A DNA stretch of 64,000 nt from Bathynomus jamesi (GCA_023014485.1 JAJOZX010000923.1:816001-880000), one strand, 5' to 3'. Counted from the first letter of the stretch, positions 9,744 through 21,031 are shown. Program-made: numbers and translations. Notes: generated from the sequence alone by a model not told the origin.

Positions 9744-10797
9744 TTAATAAATTTCTTGGTTCTTATCCTCAGCAACAAATACCTTCAAATTATTCTCCGA
9801 TCTTGTTCGCGTCAATGCAACATACAGATGTCCGTGAGCAAACGCTGTTTCCGGTAAAAATATTCCTCCACGATCAAAAGTTTGTCCTTGTGATTTATTC
9901 ACCATTACAACAAAAGTTGTAATGTCGTCTTTTCAACGTAAAAAGCAAATTTGTTTCACTCAACGCCACATCAATTCGTGGAATAAACACTCGTTCACCT
10001 TTGTTATTCCCAGTTAAAATCTCAACATGTATAAAATTATTGAATAATCATTTCACAATTAGCCCCGTTCCATTACACAGTCCTAGTTTCGAGTTTAAAT
10101 TTCTTATCAACATAACTAACGAACCAACTTTCAACTTCAATTCGTGTTGTGGTATTTCAGGTGTCTGTGCATTCAAAAATTCAACAGTGAAGTTCAGCAA
10201 GTTTTCAGGCTCATCATTATCGAGTTTGTACTTTTATACAATTTCATATCACCTGGAATAAGCTTCAAAAATTTGTTGTTCAGTATCAACGCGTCCTTAT
10301 TCTTTGTAGTAATTGTGATTTTCTTTGATAATTGCTTGTTCATTTCTGATATTGATAGAACTTCTGTAAATTGCTCTAATAATACATTCTTTTTCAATCA
10401 TCTCTTCAGGAATTTCAATATCATCATTAATTAACCCATATGTATTCGTAATTTTTTCATCCCCAATTTTTAGAACCCATTCATTGAAAATATCTTGCCC
10501 TTCTCTTCTCATATTTATTGACAGTTTCAGTAACTCAAAACTTTTCCATGACGGTGAACTTTTAATGCATGCTTCAATAATTTCTGTTTTTGATGCTCTC
10601 GGTACATATGGAAAAGTTTGTTGAAAATCACCGCCTAATAATATTATTTTTCTTTCAAAAGGCCTATCGTTCTGCATTATTTCTTTCAATAAAAGCGCAA
10701 TAGATCTCAAAGCATGATTTGAGATTATTCTGGACTCATCAATTATTATAAAATCTGCATCACTAACTTTTTGGGTTTCTACTGATGGTACTTTCAT
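9744..10797 (-). pseudogene. Helitron Pif1-type helicase relic
   Basis: The largest intact piece (10297-10797) has the Walker B region DADFIIIDESRIISNHALRSI and motif IILLGGDFQQTFPYVPRAS, then SINMR, matching the Pif1-like helicase of Helitron RepHel proteins. Further along the minus strand (about 9744-9920), another frame reads VNKSQGQTFDRGGIFLPET, FAHGHLYVALTRTRS and a stop at 9744, the usual C-terminal helicase motifs. Between them the frame is broken several times. Walker A and the HUH replication-initiator domain are missing, so the 5' side is truncated near 10800. Confidence 0.88.
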
Positions 10798-10799
10798 GT

Positions 10800-11364
10800 A
10801 TGATGTCGATGTTTCTAGTATTAGTACTTTCTAGCGTTGGTAGGTTCTAGTATTGGTATTTGTTCCCTTTGCATGTGATTATGCTCCCATACTACTGGCA
10901 AAAACCTTGGGATCATTAACGATTGTTTTTGTTATTATTATTATTAATAATATTATTGCAATCCTCAAGGCTAGCATTTGCACCCTCAGTCTGAAGCTAC
11001 AGCCCCCAACCCCTCCATGTGGCGGTGTTGTCCCACCTTCCTCGGGTGGTAGTTCCCGCACCTCTATTCCCCTCACCCTCGCCATCACCCGGAGAAATCA
11101 GGAATTATGAACCCATACTACTAGCTTACCAAAAGACAGACACTGGCTTTTATTATTAAGTGATCCTTTTAATTCTCTTGCGACTCCCTCAGATATTTTG
11201 TAGAAAAAACGTTTATCGATAGTTTTCTGCCATCCATCTTGGTCCAAACAACACTTGCAGACGATATACGAGTACTCACACACAGTCACACTTCGCACTG
11301 CTATAGCAAAATCACTTAACCAGGGTTTGAGAAGCATCAAGTAACATCCATGAATGATCTCTAT
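10800..11364. other. no recognised gene
   Basis: Contains a short ATT microsatellite (10931-10958) and a GC-rich patch (11000-11090). Open frames on both strands over the patch have no recognisable domain. Confidence 0.5.
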
Positions 11365-11905
11365 CCAAATCTCGGTCATTCCCATTTCGGTTTTCGTTCA
11401 AGAATAAGAAAACCAAAAATGGAAATGTTAAAGGAGGAAATTCTCAAATTGATCCATTCCCATCCCTAGTATAGGATTTCCCATTTTAATTAAGTTAGAT
11501 TTTTCATATAAAATTCCTCCCAACCCTTTTTTTTTCTTATATATGAAGCCCTCCTAGGAAGAAGTGGATAAGCGACAAAAGTAAAAAGCGTCAGAAAAGC
11601 GCAGTTGAAGTTGTACCAGTTTAAAAGTACCATAATGTTTGAACTTTTTGAAGAAATTTCGTTAAAATATCTTTAAAAATTCAAAAGTTATGGCATTTTC
11701 AAATTGGTGCAACTTTAACTGCGTTTTTCTGGCGTTTTTCACTTTTGTTGCTAAGCCACTTCTTCCTAGGAGAGCCTCATTTTGTTATACTCTTGAAGTC
11801 CTTTATCAGGGAACTTTCATTATACATCTTGAATTCCCACTTTCGAACCTCGAATGGGAATGGGAAGAGCAACAAGTGGAAAGTAATCCCCAAGAATCAA
11901 TTTCC
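11365..11905. repeat. dispersed repeat related to 30785-31035
   Basis: Begins with AATCTCGGTCATTCCCATTTC and ends near GAATGGGAATGGGAA and GTGGAAAGTAATC. The copy at 30785-31035 has the same left (CTCGCTCATTCCCATTTCAG) and right (GGAATGGGAATG, GGAAAGTAATC) landmarks. Unknown family; a MITE (11551-11772) interrupts this copy. Confidence 0.6.
11551..11772. mobile_element. 222-bp MITE with CTCCTAGGAAGAAGTGG ends
   Basis: Inverted repeats of about 75 bp: CTCCTAGGAAGAAGTGG, AAAGCGTCAGAAAAGCGCAG and their complements at the right end. A candidate 4-bp duplication AGCC lies at 11547-11550 and 11773-11776. No coding capacity; superfamily not assigned. Confidence 0.75.
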
Positions 11906-12130
11906 ATTATTTCCATTCTGAAGTTAGAAAATAAATAATCCCATAATATTCCAATTAGGAAAGTGTCACGAAACAACGAGAGGAAGGACAATCGAGGAAA
12001 AAAATATAAAAAATTAACTTTGGACAAAATGAGGAAGTATTAGGTTCCCAAGGCGTTAAAGGAAAGTACCCCCCCCCCTCGAACACACGTTTTAAAGAGG
12101 GATGCCTAAATAAAGAAAAGTGAAATTATA

Positions 12131-12357
12131 CACAGGATTGACAAAAGTAAATAGACCTAGCGATGATTGTCCACAAGAAAAAATGGCAAAGCTCATTAAT
12201 GAGATGTCAGGACTTCTGTCAGCTTTACATAATGCAAAGGGGAATGTAACACGATTCTAAATATATTGATTTAATAAATCTCTCGTTATTTATTGACTCT
12301 TATTATCAAATCAAAAAATATGGAAAACCGAAGGTATCTATTTACTTTTGTCAACCA
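12131..12357. mobile_element. mariner-like MITE (uninterrupted reference copy)
   Basis: Left end CAGGATTGACAAAAGTAAAT and right end ATCTATTTACTTTTGTCAA are inverted repeats. In opposite orientation it is the same family as 32814-33717, which carries two foldback insertions. This copy lacks both and so serves as an empty-site reference. No open frame. Confidence 0.8.
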
Positions 12358-12465
12358 TCTTCAGGTCAGGATGGGTTAAATTAATTCAATACGAGAGATT
12401 TAAACTTTACCTTCCCTCAAATTTGAGGGGAAACTATTTTGGAAATGATAAATATCGTTTATTGA

Positions 12466-12467
<2 letters not shown>

Positions 12468-12510
<43 letters not shown>
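12468..12510. repeat. (TAA)n microsatellite
   Basis: About 14 uninterrupted AAT units. Confidence 0.95.
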
Positions 12511-12511
<1 letters not shown>

Positions 12512-12589
12512 TCGTATACTGGTTTTTAATAAAGAATATGATAATGTAAGAAATTTAATAATGTTTTGTATGAAATTAAGATACGTAAA

Positions 12590-13066
12590 ATGAAATTTCC
12601 GAGTGTCGTGTATTGGTTTTTTAATAAAGAATATAATAATGTTTAATAAGAAATTCAATAATGTTTTGTACGAAGTTAAGTTACGTAAAAAGAAATTGTA
12701 TGAAATGAAATACTATTTGGCAACACTCCTGTCCTGAGGTCGAAGGCACGAAAAATACCCCAAACGTCAGTTCTCAAGCGTGGTTTGTCCCAGTTAGGTT
12801 ATTTTTGTTACTAAAATGTGATTGTAATTTTAAATTTTAATAAAATGTATCTCTCTCCACGGTCAAATTTTAACGATGGATCCGCACTCGCTTTCCCCGT
12901 CTTGTTACTTGTTTCGACTTAAATAAAAACCCGTAAATAACGATAAAGAGTCGTCTTTTTCACTCCTCCTTTGTTTTGTTTGTTTGAAATGTCAATGTTG
13001 GCCACAGCGAAACGAGTGTAAAGCAGTAGAAAGACTGATAATTAAAAGAAAGCGAAAAGAAAGAAG
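12590..13066. repeat. dispersed repeat, pair with 19692-20175
   Basis: The two segments align in the same orientation: GAGTGTCGTGTATTGG, TTTAATAATGTTTTGTA, GTATCTCTCTCCACG, ATAACGATAAAGAGTCG and GTAAAGCAGTAGAAAGA occur in order in both. No protein motif is evident. Probably two copies of an unclassified element; its right edge here coincides with the foldback element at 13067. Confidence 0.75.
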
Positions 13067-13457
13067 GGAGCAAGTGTAGTTTACGTCCCCCTGACGCAAA
13101 AAGGGACACATACTACACTAGGTCAAAGTTGGGGAACGTAAACTACACCAGGTTCTTTAGGAGACATTTTTTAAATGAATCCATCAAATAAAACGATGAA
13201 CTAACGAAAATATTACGACTTAACCTAACCAATCGTCAATTTATATATAAATAAATTGACGATTGGTTAGGTTAAGTGACTTTAGTCGTAATATTTTCGT
13301 TAGTTTTAGCGTTTTATTTGATTAGGTATACGCGGACAAAGTTGGGGAACGCAAACTACACTAGGATAATGTAGGGGAACGTAAACTACACTAGGATAAT
13401 GTAGGGGAACATAAACTACACTAGGCACCACAGGGGGACGTAAACTACACTTGCTCC
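13067..13457. mobile_element. GG-ended foldback element with GGAGCAAGTG ends
   Basis: Ends GGAGCAAGTGTAGTTTACG and its complement, flanked by the exact 8-bp duplication GAAAGAAG (13059-13066, 13458-13465). The palindromic core (13195-13310) is the shared foldback core: ACTAACGAAAATATTACGAC and CCTAACCAATCGTCAA. Between core and right end, a short unit (GTAGGGGAACGTAAACTACA) is repeated about four times. A second copy is at 34099-35098. Confidence 0.9.
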
Positions 13458-13465
13458 GAAAGAAG

Positions 13466-13980
13466 TAAAGTCATTTTATTGTCACTATATTTTGGTGCCA
13501 GCGGTTTCCCTCTTAAATTAAAAGAAGGGTATTCCCATGTTCTCCATACTAGCCTTTATTTCAGCCAAATTAATTTCTAGCCACTTCTATAGTATTTATA
13601 AAATTAGTAGATATTGTCTTTCGTTAAATTTAATAGTAAAATGAAGTGTATACCTCGGTAGCAAGTGGTAAACACCCTTTGGATGGGACCCATTCCCATT
13701 TCATTCCAAAAAATTAGTTTTAAAAAGTAAATTCAATATGGCGCGTAACATTTTCAAAATCTTAACGGAGTCCGTCTTGACTGAATTGTTTTCCTACCGT
13801 TTCGAATCGGAGGGTTTTTTTTTTTAGTATAATCCCTGAGTCACTTTTTTTTCCCTTAGCGGCTTGCGTCGGAGGCTGATGCATCTCGTTTTCTTTGAAT
13901 ATCTTGGAGAGAGGGACTTCTTTAAAATTTAAAAATCCCGTCTGAGGCTCAATTTTCTATCTTTTTCCTTATATTTTTTT
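13466..13980. other. no recognised gene
   Basis: AT-rich with a T-run near 13817. No domain, RNA gene or clear terminal repeats seen. Confidence 0.5.
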
Positions 13981-13981
13981 A

Positions 13982-15712
13982 TGTATAATGTTATAATGTT
14001 TCAGACCAGCAAAGACCCTAGGATCCACGCATGGCTAGCCTACTTAACCGTGTTTGTAATTGTGTACTGCGCATGTCCTCCGTGGTGGCGGAGGGAACCT
14101 ACAATTTTACGTGGGTTCCGAACCACAAAAACCTTAATTTTACTACCTTTAGCCTATATCAACATATGCATCTAATCGATTTTTAAACATGTTTATAGAC
14201 GTGCTACTAATTACTTCTACCGGCAAACTATTCCAGCTATTTACTATTCTATGCGTAAAAATGTTTTTGGCGACTGCCGTCTCGAACCTTCTATTTGTCA
14301 GCTTACACCGTTATTTCTAGTTCTACTATACCGTGCTATTTCGAAAAAGCTATCTCTATTTACGTATCGAACCCATTCATAACTTTAAAAACTTGGATGA
14401 AATCACCCCTCAGCCTCCTAGTTTCGAGTGTAGTCAACTTCAACTTCTGAAGCCTATCCTCGTACGAATATGATCTAAACGACGGAATCATCTTAGTTGC
14501 TCGTCTTTGAACTCTTTCGATTTTGTCTATATCCTTGCGCATATGCGGATTCCAAAATTGAATCGCGTACTCCAAATGGTTCTAACTAATGACTTATAAA
14601 GAGGAACAATAATATCGGGCTATTTGTACTCGAAATTCCTAGCTATTAAACCTAGCACTTTGTTCGCCTTATTGGCCACTGCTGTACTTTGTTTCGCTAC
14701 TTTTAAATCACCAGTGACTATAACTCCTAAAACTTTTCTTGATCTACGCTTGCCATCTCCTTCCCTGACATATTATACACAAAATTACCGTTACGCGAAC
14801 CTATATGTAAAATTTTGCACTTATCGACGTTAAATCTCATTTGCCATGTGACCGACCAATCTACAATTTTATTCAGATCTTCCTGGATTTTACCTCTATC
14901 TTCGTCATTAATCGCCCTACCACCCAACTTTCTGTCATCCGCAAACATTGAAACTGTATTGACAAGACCGACATTTAGATTGTTAATATATATAAGAAAA
15001 AGCAAGGGGCTCGATACAGAACCCTGGAGAACGCCGCTCGTTACAATAGCCCAAGAAGACTCCGCTCCATGAACGATCACCCTCTGTTTCCTACCTCGCA
15101 ACCACTCTTCTATCCAATTTATTACTACACCCCTGATTCCATGAGCCTTAGTTTTTTCACCGAGTCGGCACTTATTTCTTTTCCCCCGCAATTTCTTTTT
15201 TCCCGGTTAGGTCAACTGTACGCCCTTGACAATTGGTTAGGTTAAGTTAAGATATTTTCGTTAAAATATTCCACTTATTCCTCTTCATTTTAACGAAAAT
15301 ATCATGACTTAACCTAACCAATTGTCAAGGGCGTACAGTTGACCTAACCGGGAAAAAAGAAATTGCGGGAGGAAAAGGAATAAGTGCCACTGAGTCTTTT
15401 CTGAGGTACGGTGTCAAACGCTTTTTGAAAATCTAAATGTACTACATCTACCTCCCGATGACTATCGTAAACTTCAACCACGCTTTGGAAAAATTCTAAA
15501 AGATTAGTTAAGCAATATTTGTTTCGCCTAAAACCTTGCTGCGTATTTCTAATCAAGTTGTGCAATTCTAAGTGTTCGACTATTCGATCCCTAATTATCG
15601 ATTCCAGTAGCTTACCTACAACAGACGTTAAAGTGATTGGCCTTAATTTCCCACCGCACCTTTATCGCCTTTCTTAAAAATAGGTGTTACATTTGCTAAC
15701 TTGAAGTTAGCC
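13982..15712 (-). pseudogene. CR1/Rex1-like LINE copy A
   Basis: Minus-strand LINE. From 5' to 3': 15344-15565 has GFRRNKYCLTNLLEFFQSVV and VDVVHLDFQKAFDTV (reverse transcriptase palm). 14727-15191 has GIRGVVINWIEEWLRGRKQR, SGVLQGSVSSPLLFLIYIN, a degraded catalytic FADDRKLGG and WQMRFNVDKCKILH. 14360-14575 has EYAIQFWNPHMRKDIDKIE, ERVQRRATKMIP and TLETRRLRGD near the C-terminus. The 3' untranslated end contains TTATAATG repeats, as in copy B. Copy A is split by a foldback element at 15167-15388, has several frame breaks and is 5'-truncated near 15712. Confidence 0.9.
15167..15388. mobile_element. GG-ended foldback element, inside-out core
   Basis: Ends GGCACTTATTTCTTTTCC / GGAAAAGGAATAAGTGCC, flanked by ACCGAGTC (15159-15166) and ACTGAGTC (15389-15396), an 8-bp duplication with one mismatch. 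The shared core is present in reverse layout: GGTCAACTGTACGCCCTTGA lies outside and ATATTTTCGTTAAAA faces the centre. LINE copy B at about 27745-27765 shows the uninterrupted target. Confidence 0.9.
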
Positions 15713-15764
15713 TATACAGCCTATCTTTCTTTTTATTTGAAAATTTTTGTTTTTACGGTTTCGG

Positions 15765-15795
<31 letters not shown>

Positions 15796-16292
15796 GAATA
15801 AATAAATTACGCACTTAAATAAATTAAATTAAATTATTTTAGTTGTAATTGAAGGGTGATTTATCTTAAAACGTCCGTAGCTCCGCAACGGTTGGAAATA
15901 GCACCTATGTTATATTAACTTTTTTACTCGATATCACCCCCAAATCACCCCCACCCCCCAAAGTATGGCAGACTGGTTGTATATATACAGTAACGAGTTA
16001 TAAAAATTAAATTAATGACGAAAATTTTCCAGTATCTATTTGCCAATGTTTTTAAGATTATTTTTCGACCGGAAAGTAGGTTAAGATTAAGTTAAGTTAA
16101 ATAAGTTATTTGAGGATTTCAAGCTGACACATAAAACCATCCTACGTGTAGATAATATTAAGGTAGATAAGATTAACATTAAGACGTTCAGGGTCCCAAA
16201 ATAATATGTTTAAAGACATGCTAATTTATACTGGTTCGTTTTTGGATCATTTGATTTTATTTTGTTTGCCGTAGATATATATACAGTATATA
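15713..16292. other. AT-rich spacer with (AAT)n
   Basis: Holds an (AAT)n tract (15768-15795) and short TA runs. No gene recognised. Confidence 0.6.
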
Positions 16293-16988
16293 CAGAGCCG
16301 GCCCTAACAAGTGCTGGGCCCTAGGCATTTTTATAATACGGGGGCTCCACTCCAGAAAAGATTTTAGTTCATAGTAAAAAGGCAAAAAAATAATCTGAAG
16401 TGCTATTCATTTATTGTAGACATCTGTCTAATAATATTAAGAATAACAAAAAAAATGCTTTCATTAAGAATACTAAAAAAAATACCATACTTTATAAATT
16501 TATAATATATTTTAAAGACTAATTTTTCTAACCTTCCTTTCTGAAAATTCCATTAAAAAGGGTTCAAAATTTAAACCCCTTGCTTCTTCATGTTCAATTG
16601 ACAATATTCCAAGGTTATTTAGCCTATCTTGGCCCATATTAGACCTTAAGCAGTTTTTAATTAATTCTAATTTTGAGAAGCTTCTTTCTCCTGATGCTAC
16701 CGTCACAGGAATTGTTAAAAATATTCTTAGAGCAATCAATAAATTTGGACAGCAAGAGGCTATACCATTAGATGAAATGAAGTCAAGTAATTTTAAAGGC
16801 TGCCCTATTAAATCTGATGGTATCATTGGTCTCATAGCTTCTATCTCTTCACCAAGCATAGGGCCATCTATATCTGAGAAGTTTGATGTCCCAATGGAGT
16901 TTATTTCCCAGCCCCGCTGGCAGCGCGGGGCCCTCTTAGGCGCGGGGCCCTAGGCGGCTGCCTAGCTCGCCTTGCCCTAAGGCCGGCC

Positions 16989-16991
<3 letters not shown>
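16293..16991 (-). mobile_element. hAT transposon remnant
   Basis: Ends CAGAGCCGGCCCTAACAAG and TTGCCCTAAGGCCGGCCCTG form hAT-type inverted repeats. The target is (TA)n, so the duplication cannot be told from the microsatellite. It contains the C-terminal part of a transposase on the minus strand. Confidence 0.88.
16512..16859 (-). pseudogene. hAT transposase C-terminal (dimerisation) fragment
   Basis: The frame contains IFLTIPVTVASGERSFSKLE, LIKNCLRSNMGQDRLNNLGI and ILSIE, the signature of the hAT C-terminal dimerisation region found in TTF-type/ZMYM1-like hAT proteins. At 115 aa it is only the tail of a protein normally 600 aa or more. The catalytic domain is missing, so this is a deletion derivative. 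Confidence 0.88.

Positions 16992-17039
<48 letters not shown>
16992..17039. repeat. (TA)n microsatellite
   Basis: About 24 TA units directly after the hAT right end. Confidence 0.95.
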
Positions 17040-17042
<3 letters not shown>

Positions 17043-17636
17043 TGAGACCCGTTTAATATTAAAAACCTGTGAAATTGTTGGTATAAATTAGCTAAATTCG
17101 TGTTATCAGAAATTTACCTAGATTATTTGGAATGCAGGGGTTGATTTAGTAAATTCTTTTGATAAATTAATTATTGGTTTTAAAATTTTTTTTTTTTTTG
17201 GTAATTTTTATTTTATAGGTAGGCTGACTTTTCATTTTTATTTTTTCTCTCTTTTGTGAGTTTTAATGCAAATTTCATAAGCGATATTTTTTTTGTTTTG
17301 TTTTTTGTATGTATAGGCTGGTTGGTTAAAGTTTTATTGTGAAATTATATTTTATTGTCATAAGCAGTGTTTCTGCTTATAATTTTAATTTGGGTATAAA
17401 TAGTTAAATTGGTTTTCTAACGTTAGCGTGTTTGCATAAAAAAATATTACAAAATTATTTCATTGTGTAATGCAGTTTAGTTCGTTTAGGAATATTTGTA
17501 CAGAGGTTCGCTTACAAAAAAGGTGAACACTCGCTTCATAATGAAAATAAATTATTTTAATTTTTTATTATGTCGTATGGTTGCGCTGTATTTTTAGTTC
17601 ATAATATCTTTTCTTATTTATAATAATAAAAATTTG
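17040..17636. other. T-rich, no feature seen
   Basis: T-rich on the plus strand, with homopolymer T runs. No frame or repeat recognised. Confidence 0.5.
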
Positions 17637-17839
17637 GGAGCTATTGAAGGATAGGGACCCCAGCCTTCTTTAGTTAGCTTTATAAGGCTAACTAACGAAA
17701 ATAGCATGACCTAACCTAACCAATCGTCAAGGGCGTACAGTTAACCCAACGATTGGTTAGGTTAGGTCGTGATATTTTCGTTAGTTAGCCTTATAAGCCT
17801 AACTAAAGAAGGCTGGGGTCCATATTCTTCAATAGTTCC
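17637..17839. mobile_element. 203-bp GG-ended foldback element, GGAGCTATTG ends
   Basis: Left end GGAGCTATTGAAGGATAGGG and its near-complement at the right. Exact 8-bp duplication AAAATTTG (17629-17636, 17840-17847). The core and loop match the other copies. Confidence 0.93.
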
Positions 17840-17847
17840 AAAATTTG

Positions 17848-19691
17848 TATTTAATTTCACTTGGAAACGATAAATCACTGGAATTACTGTGATTTGCAAA
17901 TCATGTTGGGTTTCGTATTGAAGGAGAGAGTTGTCTCTCAGATGTATTTTGTAAATTATGAGTTTTCTTCCCGTGAAAGTTCGCGTTGCGGGTTGGAATT
18001 AATATATTAAATTAATTTTCGCTATTAATATTTAAATTTTATTGAATGGTTATGGTTGGGTAAGTGTGTTATTTTTAAAACTTTATTTTGATCTACGGTG
18101 CAGTTGGAGCTTTAGATTGATTGCTGACCAGAAATGGAGTATTTTTAGATTGCCAGTCACGTTTTTGTGGCATCTTGTGGACTCGTGTTGTCCGCTCCCC
18201 GACTAAGTGTTAAGATGGTTCATTGTTGTCATGGGCTGATGACGTGGTTTTCAGTTTTGTCTTTTGTATTTAATTGTATCGATGTTATTTCTGAAAATAG
18301 TTTGAACAATAATAATTTTTTTAAATTATAATGACGGTTACTATGTATGGGTGCATTCATAATTATATACAGTGCAGTATTGTTTGGTCGTGTTTGGCCG
18401 AGGGTATATATTTTTATTCTTTTCCTCGATGTAACTGCCGCAAGTGACCTTATTGGTAGCTAGGACGTTATCAAAGTTTTGCAAAATTCTGTAATTTTTG
18501 TCATATTTTTCATTAAATTTTGTCAGAGCAAATTATGGTTACTATTTCGAAGTAAAGTGTCGAGAAAATTTTGTAAATTAAATGTGAAAAGTGATAATCA
18601 GTAGCGGTGCAAACTTTTAGGTATTTTTTCTTTAAAATTTCGAAGCAACTAAGTTGAATCCGGATTCCACCGATTGACCCGAATGAGAAAGAGAGAGAGA
18701 GAGAGAGATTCAGTGTTAAACCACCTCCGGCTAAGTGATCGTTTGATGAATACCATGTAGGGAGTCTTTCAACTGGGCGTAGTAGAAGAGCAGTGCTCGC
18801 TGAAAAAAGTTGAGATGAAAGTAGCGAGTTTCTTTGTCGGCTTCTACGAAATAGAATAGCAAATCCCGTCCAATTCCGGTACGTGGTTCCACTTTCAGTA
18901 TATCTCCATCCCCTGATCCTCTTTGAATTGGACGACACCTTTTTTCTCCATTTTTGGAGAGAGAGCGGAACCTCAAGCGTGCTGATCTGTTGCATGGTGA
19001 TGCATCCCCTTGCATTCTAGCGAATTGAGCAGATGAGATACAATTGAAAATTTTAAAAGTCCGTTCTCATCTTTTGACAGACACAAAGACAGCGGAAGGC
19101 TATCTTAACAACGTTCAGAAATCGATGTACAATGATTATCATTTGGTGAAATTATAAGTAAAAGGGTTCAGTTATTGCCTCAAAGTTTTTTTCTTATTTT
19201 TATGTTTTGTGTCATAGTATGTGCGCTCTGGTCAGTATGTTTTGTAAACATGTTCTTCTTCTTTCTCTGTTGTCCTGATAGTAACTACCCTATGTAACTA
19301 TATGATTTTTTTTTTCGAATGTAAAGTAATCTTTGATAAGAAATCTCTGGAATCGATTGTGAACTTAAAAAATGTTGTAACCAATTTTAAGAAAATTATC
19401 CTACATTTTTCACGTAACAGCTTTGTTACAGGTTGTACATTTGATCATTAGTGTAAGATATTATTTTATGCAAACGTTGTGTAAACTATAATTTTTTTTT
19501 TTCGATTTTTGTGAAAGATACAAAATATCTAATGTATGGAATTTGTCACTGAAATGATTTCTTGCCTGTTCTAACTTCTTTGAAATTGTTAAAGTTGAAA
19601 AAATAAACTGAATAAATACATAAATTTGCTAAAAGAAAATAAATTAAATAAATAAGTTTTTTTAGTGAATACTTATTTTCAAGGGGGTGAG
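17848..19691. other. AT-rich region, no identified gene
   Basis: T/G-rich on the plus strand, with a (GA)n run (18690-18709) and several AATAAA-like motifs near 19600-19660. A 160-aa minus-strand open frame (18513-18995) and an overlapping 94-aa frame (18731-19015) carry no recognisable domain and include low-complexity serine/leucine/phenylalanine stretches. I would not call a gene. Confidence 0.45.
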
Positions 19692-20175
19692 GCGAGTGTC
19701 GTGTATTGGCTTTTAAAAAAGAATATAGTAATGTTTAATAAGAAATTTAATAATGTTTTGTATGAAATTACGTAAAATGAAATTGTTTGAAATATAAAAT
19801 ACTATTTGATAGCACTCGAAATGCTCTGAGGCCCAAGGCATACCCAAACGTCAGTCTCGGGCGTGGTTTGTCTCAATTAGGTTGTTTCCGTTTCTTATAT
19901 GTGATTGTGATTTTTAAACTTAATTTAAAGTATCTCTCTCCACGATCAAATTAAAATGGTGAATCCGCACTCACTTTCCCCCGTACTTGGTTCAGCATAA
20001 ATAAAACCCAGTAAATAACGATAAAGAGTCGTTTTTTTCCCTCCTCCCTTGTTTTGTTCGTTCGAAATTCCAATGGCGGCCATGCTACCCGTCTACCCGT
20101 TTATAAAGCACAGTGAAACGATTGTAAAGCAGTAGAAAGAGTGGATAATTAAAAGAAATCGAAAAGTAGAAAGTC
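19692..20175. repeat. dispersed repeat, pair with 12590-13066
   Basis: Second copy of the unclassified repeat, with the same ordered landmarks and small differences, for example TTTGATAGCACTC here against TTTGGCAACACTC there. Followed by an (AAT)n tract. Confidence 0.75.
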
Positions 20176-20187
20176 TTTTTATTTTCA

Positions 20188-20200
20188 ATATAATAATAAC

Positions 20201-20243
<43 letters not shown>

Positions 20244-20246
20244 TTA
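20188..20246. repeat. (AAT)n microsatellite
   Basis: AATAATAAT tract with one AAC and a few irregular units. Confidence 0.9.
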
Positions 20247-20257
20247 ATAATATTGTA

Positions 20258-20436
20258 GGGTTGTTTGACGTAACAACAAAGGTCGCATGATGGAAGGGAC
20301 CAACGGGTTTACGTAGGATCTGGACCACGGATTGCTACACCATTTGAACACGGAGGACAATGACCCATCCAACTACTGAACACATCGTGCGTCGACTAAC
20401 TTCGCTGATCAAACGGGAAGAGGTGTTGCGACATGA
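20258..20436 (-). mobile_element. 5S-rRNA-derived SINE copy (minus)
   Basis: On the minus strand the order is TTGATCAGCGAAGTTAGTCG, then GTTGGATGGGTCATTGTCC, then TACGTAAACCCGTTGG and CATGCGACCT: a degraded 5S head with the same body as at 7663-7838. Confidence 0.75.
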
Positions 20437-20607
20437 AAATGTTTACTGAAAAGTTTACATAATAGGTAGAATGGCACTGAATTTTGGATTGTGTACACAC
20501 AGGGCACCCCATTACTCTGAAAATGATCGTGCATGTGATAACCAGCGAAGAGGACCAGAAAAGGCACAGAGCTCAGGCCAACTAATGCGGAACATTGCTC
20601 TAACTTT

Positions 20608-20634
20608 TTATTATTATTATTATTATTATTATTA
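20608..20634. repeat. (TTA)n microsatellite
   Basis: Nine TTA units. Confidence 0.9.
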
Positions 20635-20639
20635 CCAGC

Positions 20640-20724
20640 ATCAACGGGAGTCGAACCCACGACCTCAGTGTCTTCACTTCGCTTATAGAGAAACTGTTTT
20701 ACTCATTCAGACGCTGGCGAGATC

Positions 20725-20727
<3 letters not shown>
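20640..20727 (-). mobile_element. tRNA-derived SINE head (minus)
   Basis: On the minus strand ACTGAGGTCGTGGGTTCGAC (box B) follows a box-A-like GAATGAGTAAAACAG. It has the same AAGACACTGAGGTCG junction as the relic at 8468. Confidence 0.65.

Positions 20728-20761
<34 letters not shown>
20728..20761. repeat. (TA)n microsatellite
   Basis: TA tract between the tRNA-like relic and the following inverted-repeat element. Confidence 0.9.
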
Positions 20762-20762
<1 letters not shown>

Positions 20763-20763
20763 C

Positions 20764-21031
20764 GTTAGAGTCAATGTATGAAACCAGTCATTTCACGTGG
20801 TGCCTAAAAATGTCAGCCATTTAGGGTAATTCGATTAAACGATTAATGACTTCGTGGAGGTTAGGTTAGGTTAAGTTAGGGTGGTTAGGTTAGGTTAGAT
20901 TAGGTTGGTTAGGCTAGGTTAGATTAGTAATGGGTATTACCTACTATGTTTAAGGGTCACAGGTATTAAGCAAAATGCCTGAAATTTTTAGGCATTACGT
21001 GAAATGACTGGTTTCACAAATTGACTGTAAC
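20764..21031. mobile_element. MITE with GTTAGAGTCAAT ends and TTAGG-like interior
   Basis: Left GAAACCAGTCATTTCACGTG and right ACGTGAAATGACTGGTTTC are inverted repeats reaching to GTTAGAGTCAAT / ATTGACTGTAAC. The middle (20858-20925) is a degenerate GGTTAGGTTA array. Confidence 0.75.
20858..20925. repeat. degenerate TTAGG (telomere-like) array
   Basis: GGTTAGGTTAGGTTAAGTTA and similar units. TTAGG is the usual arthropod telomere repeat; here it sits inside a MITE and is not terminal. Confidence 0.7.

Noticed and set aside
18513..19015. 160-aa and 94-aa minus-strand frames
   Set aside because: No recognisable domain, low-complexity stretches including the product of a (GA)n run, and two overlapping frames of similar length; not enough for a gene call.
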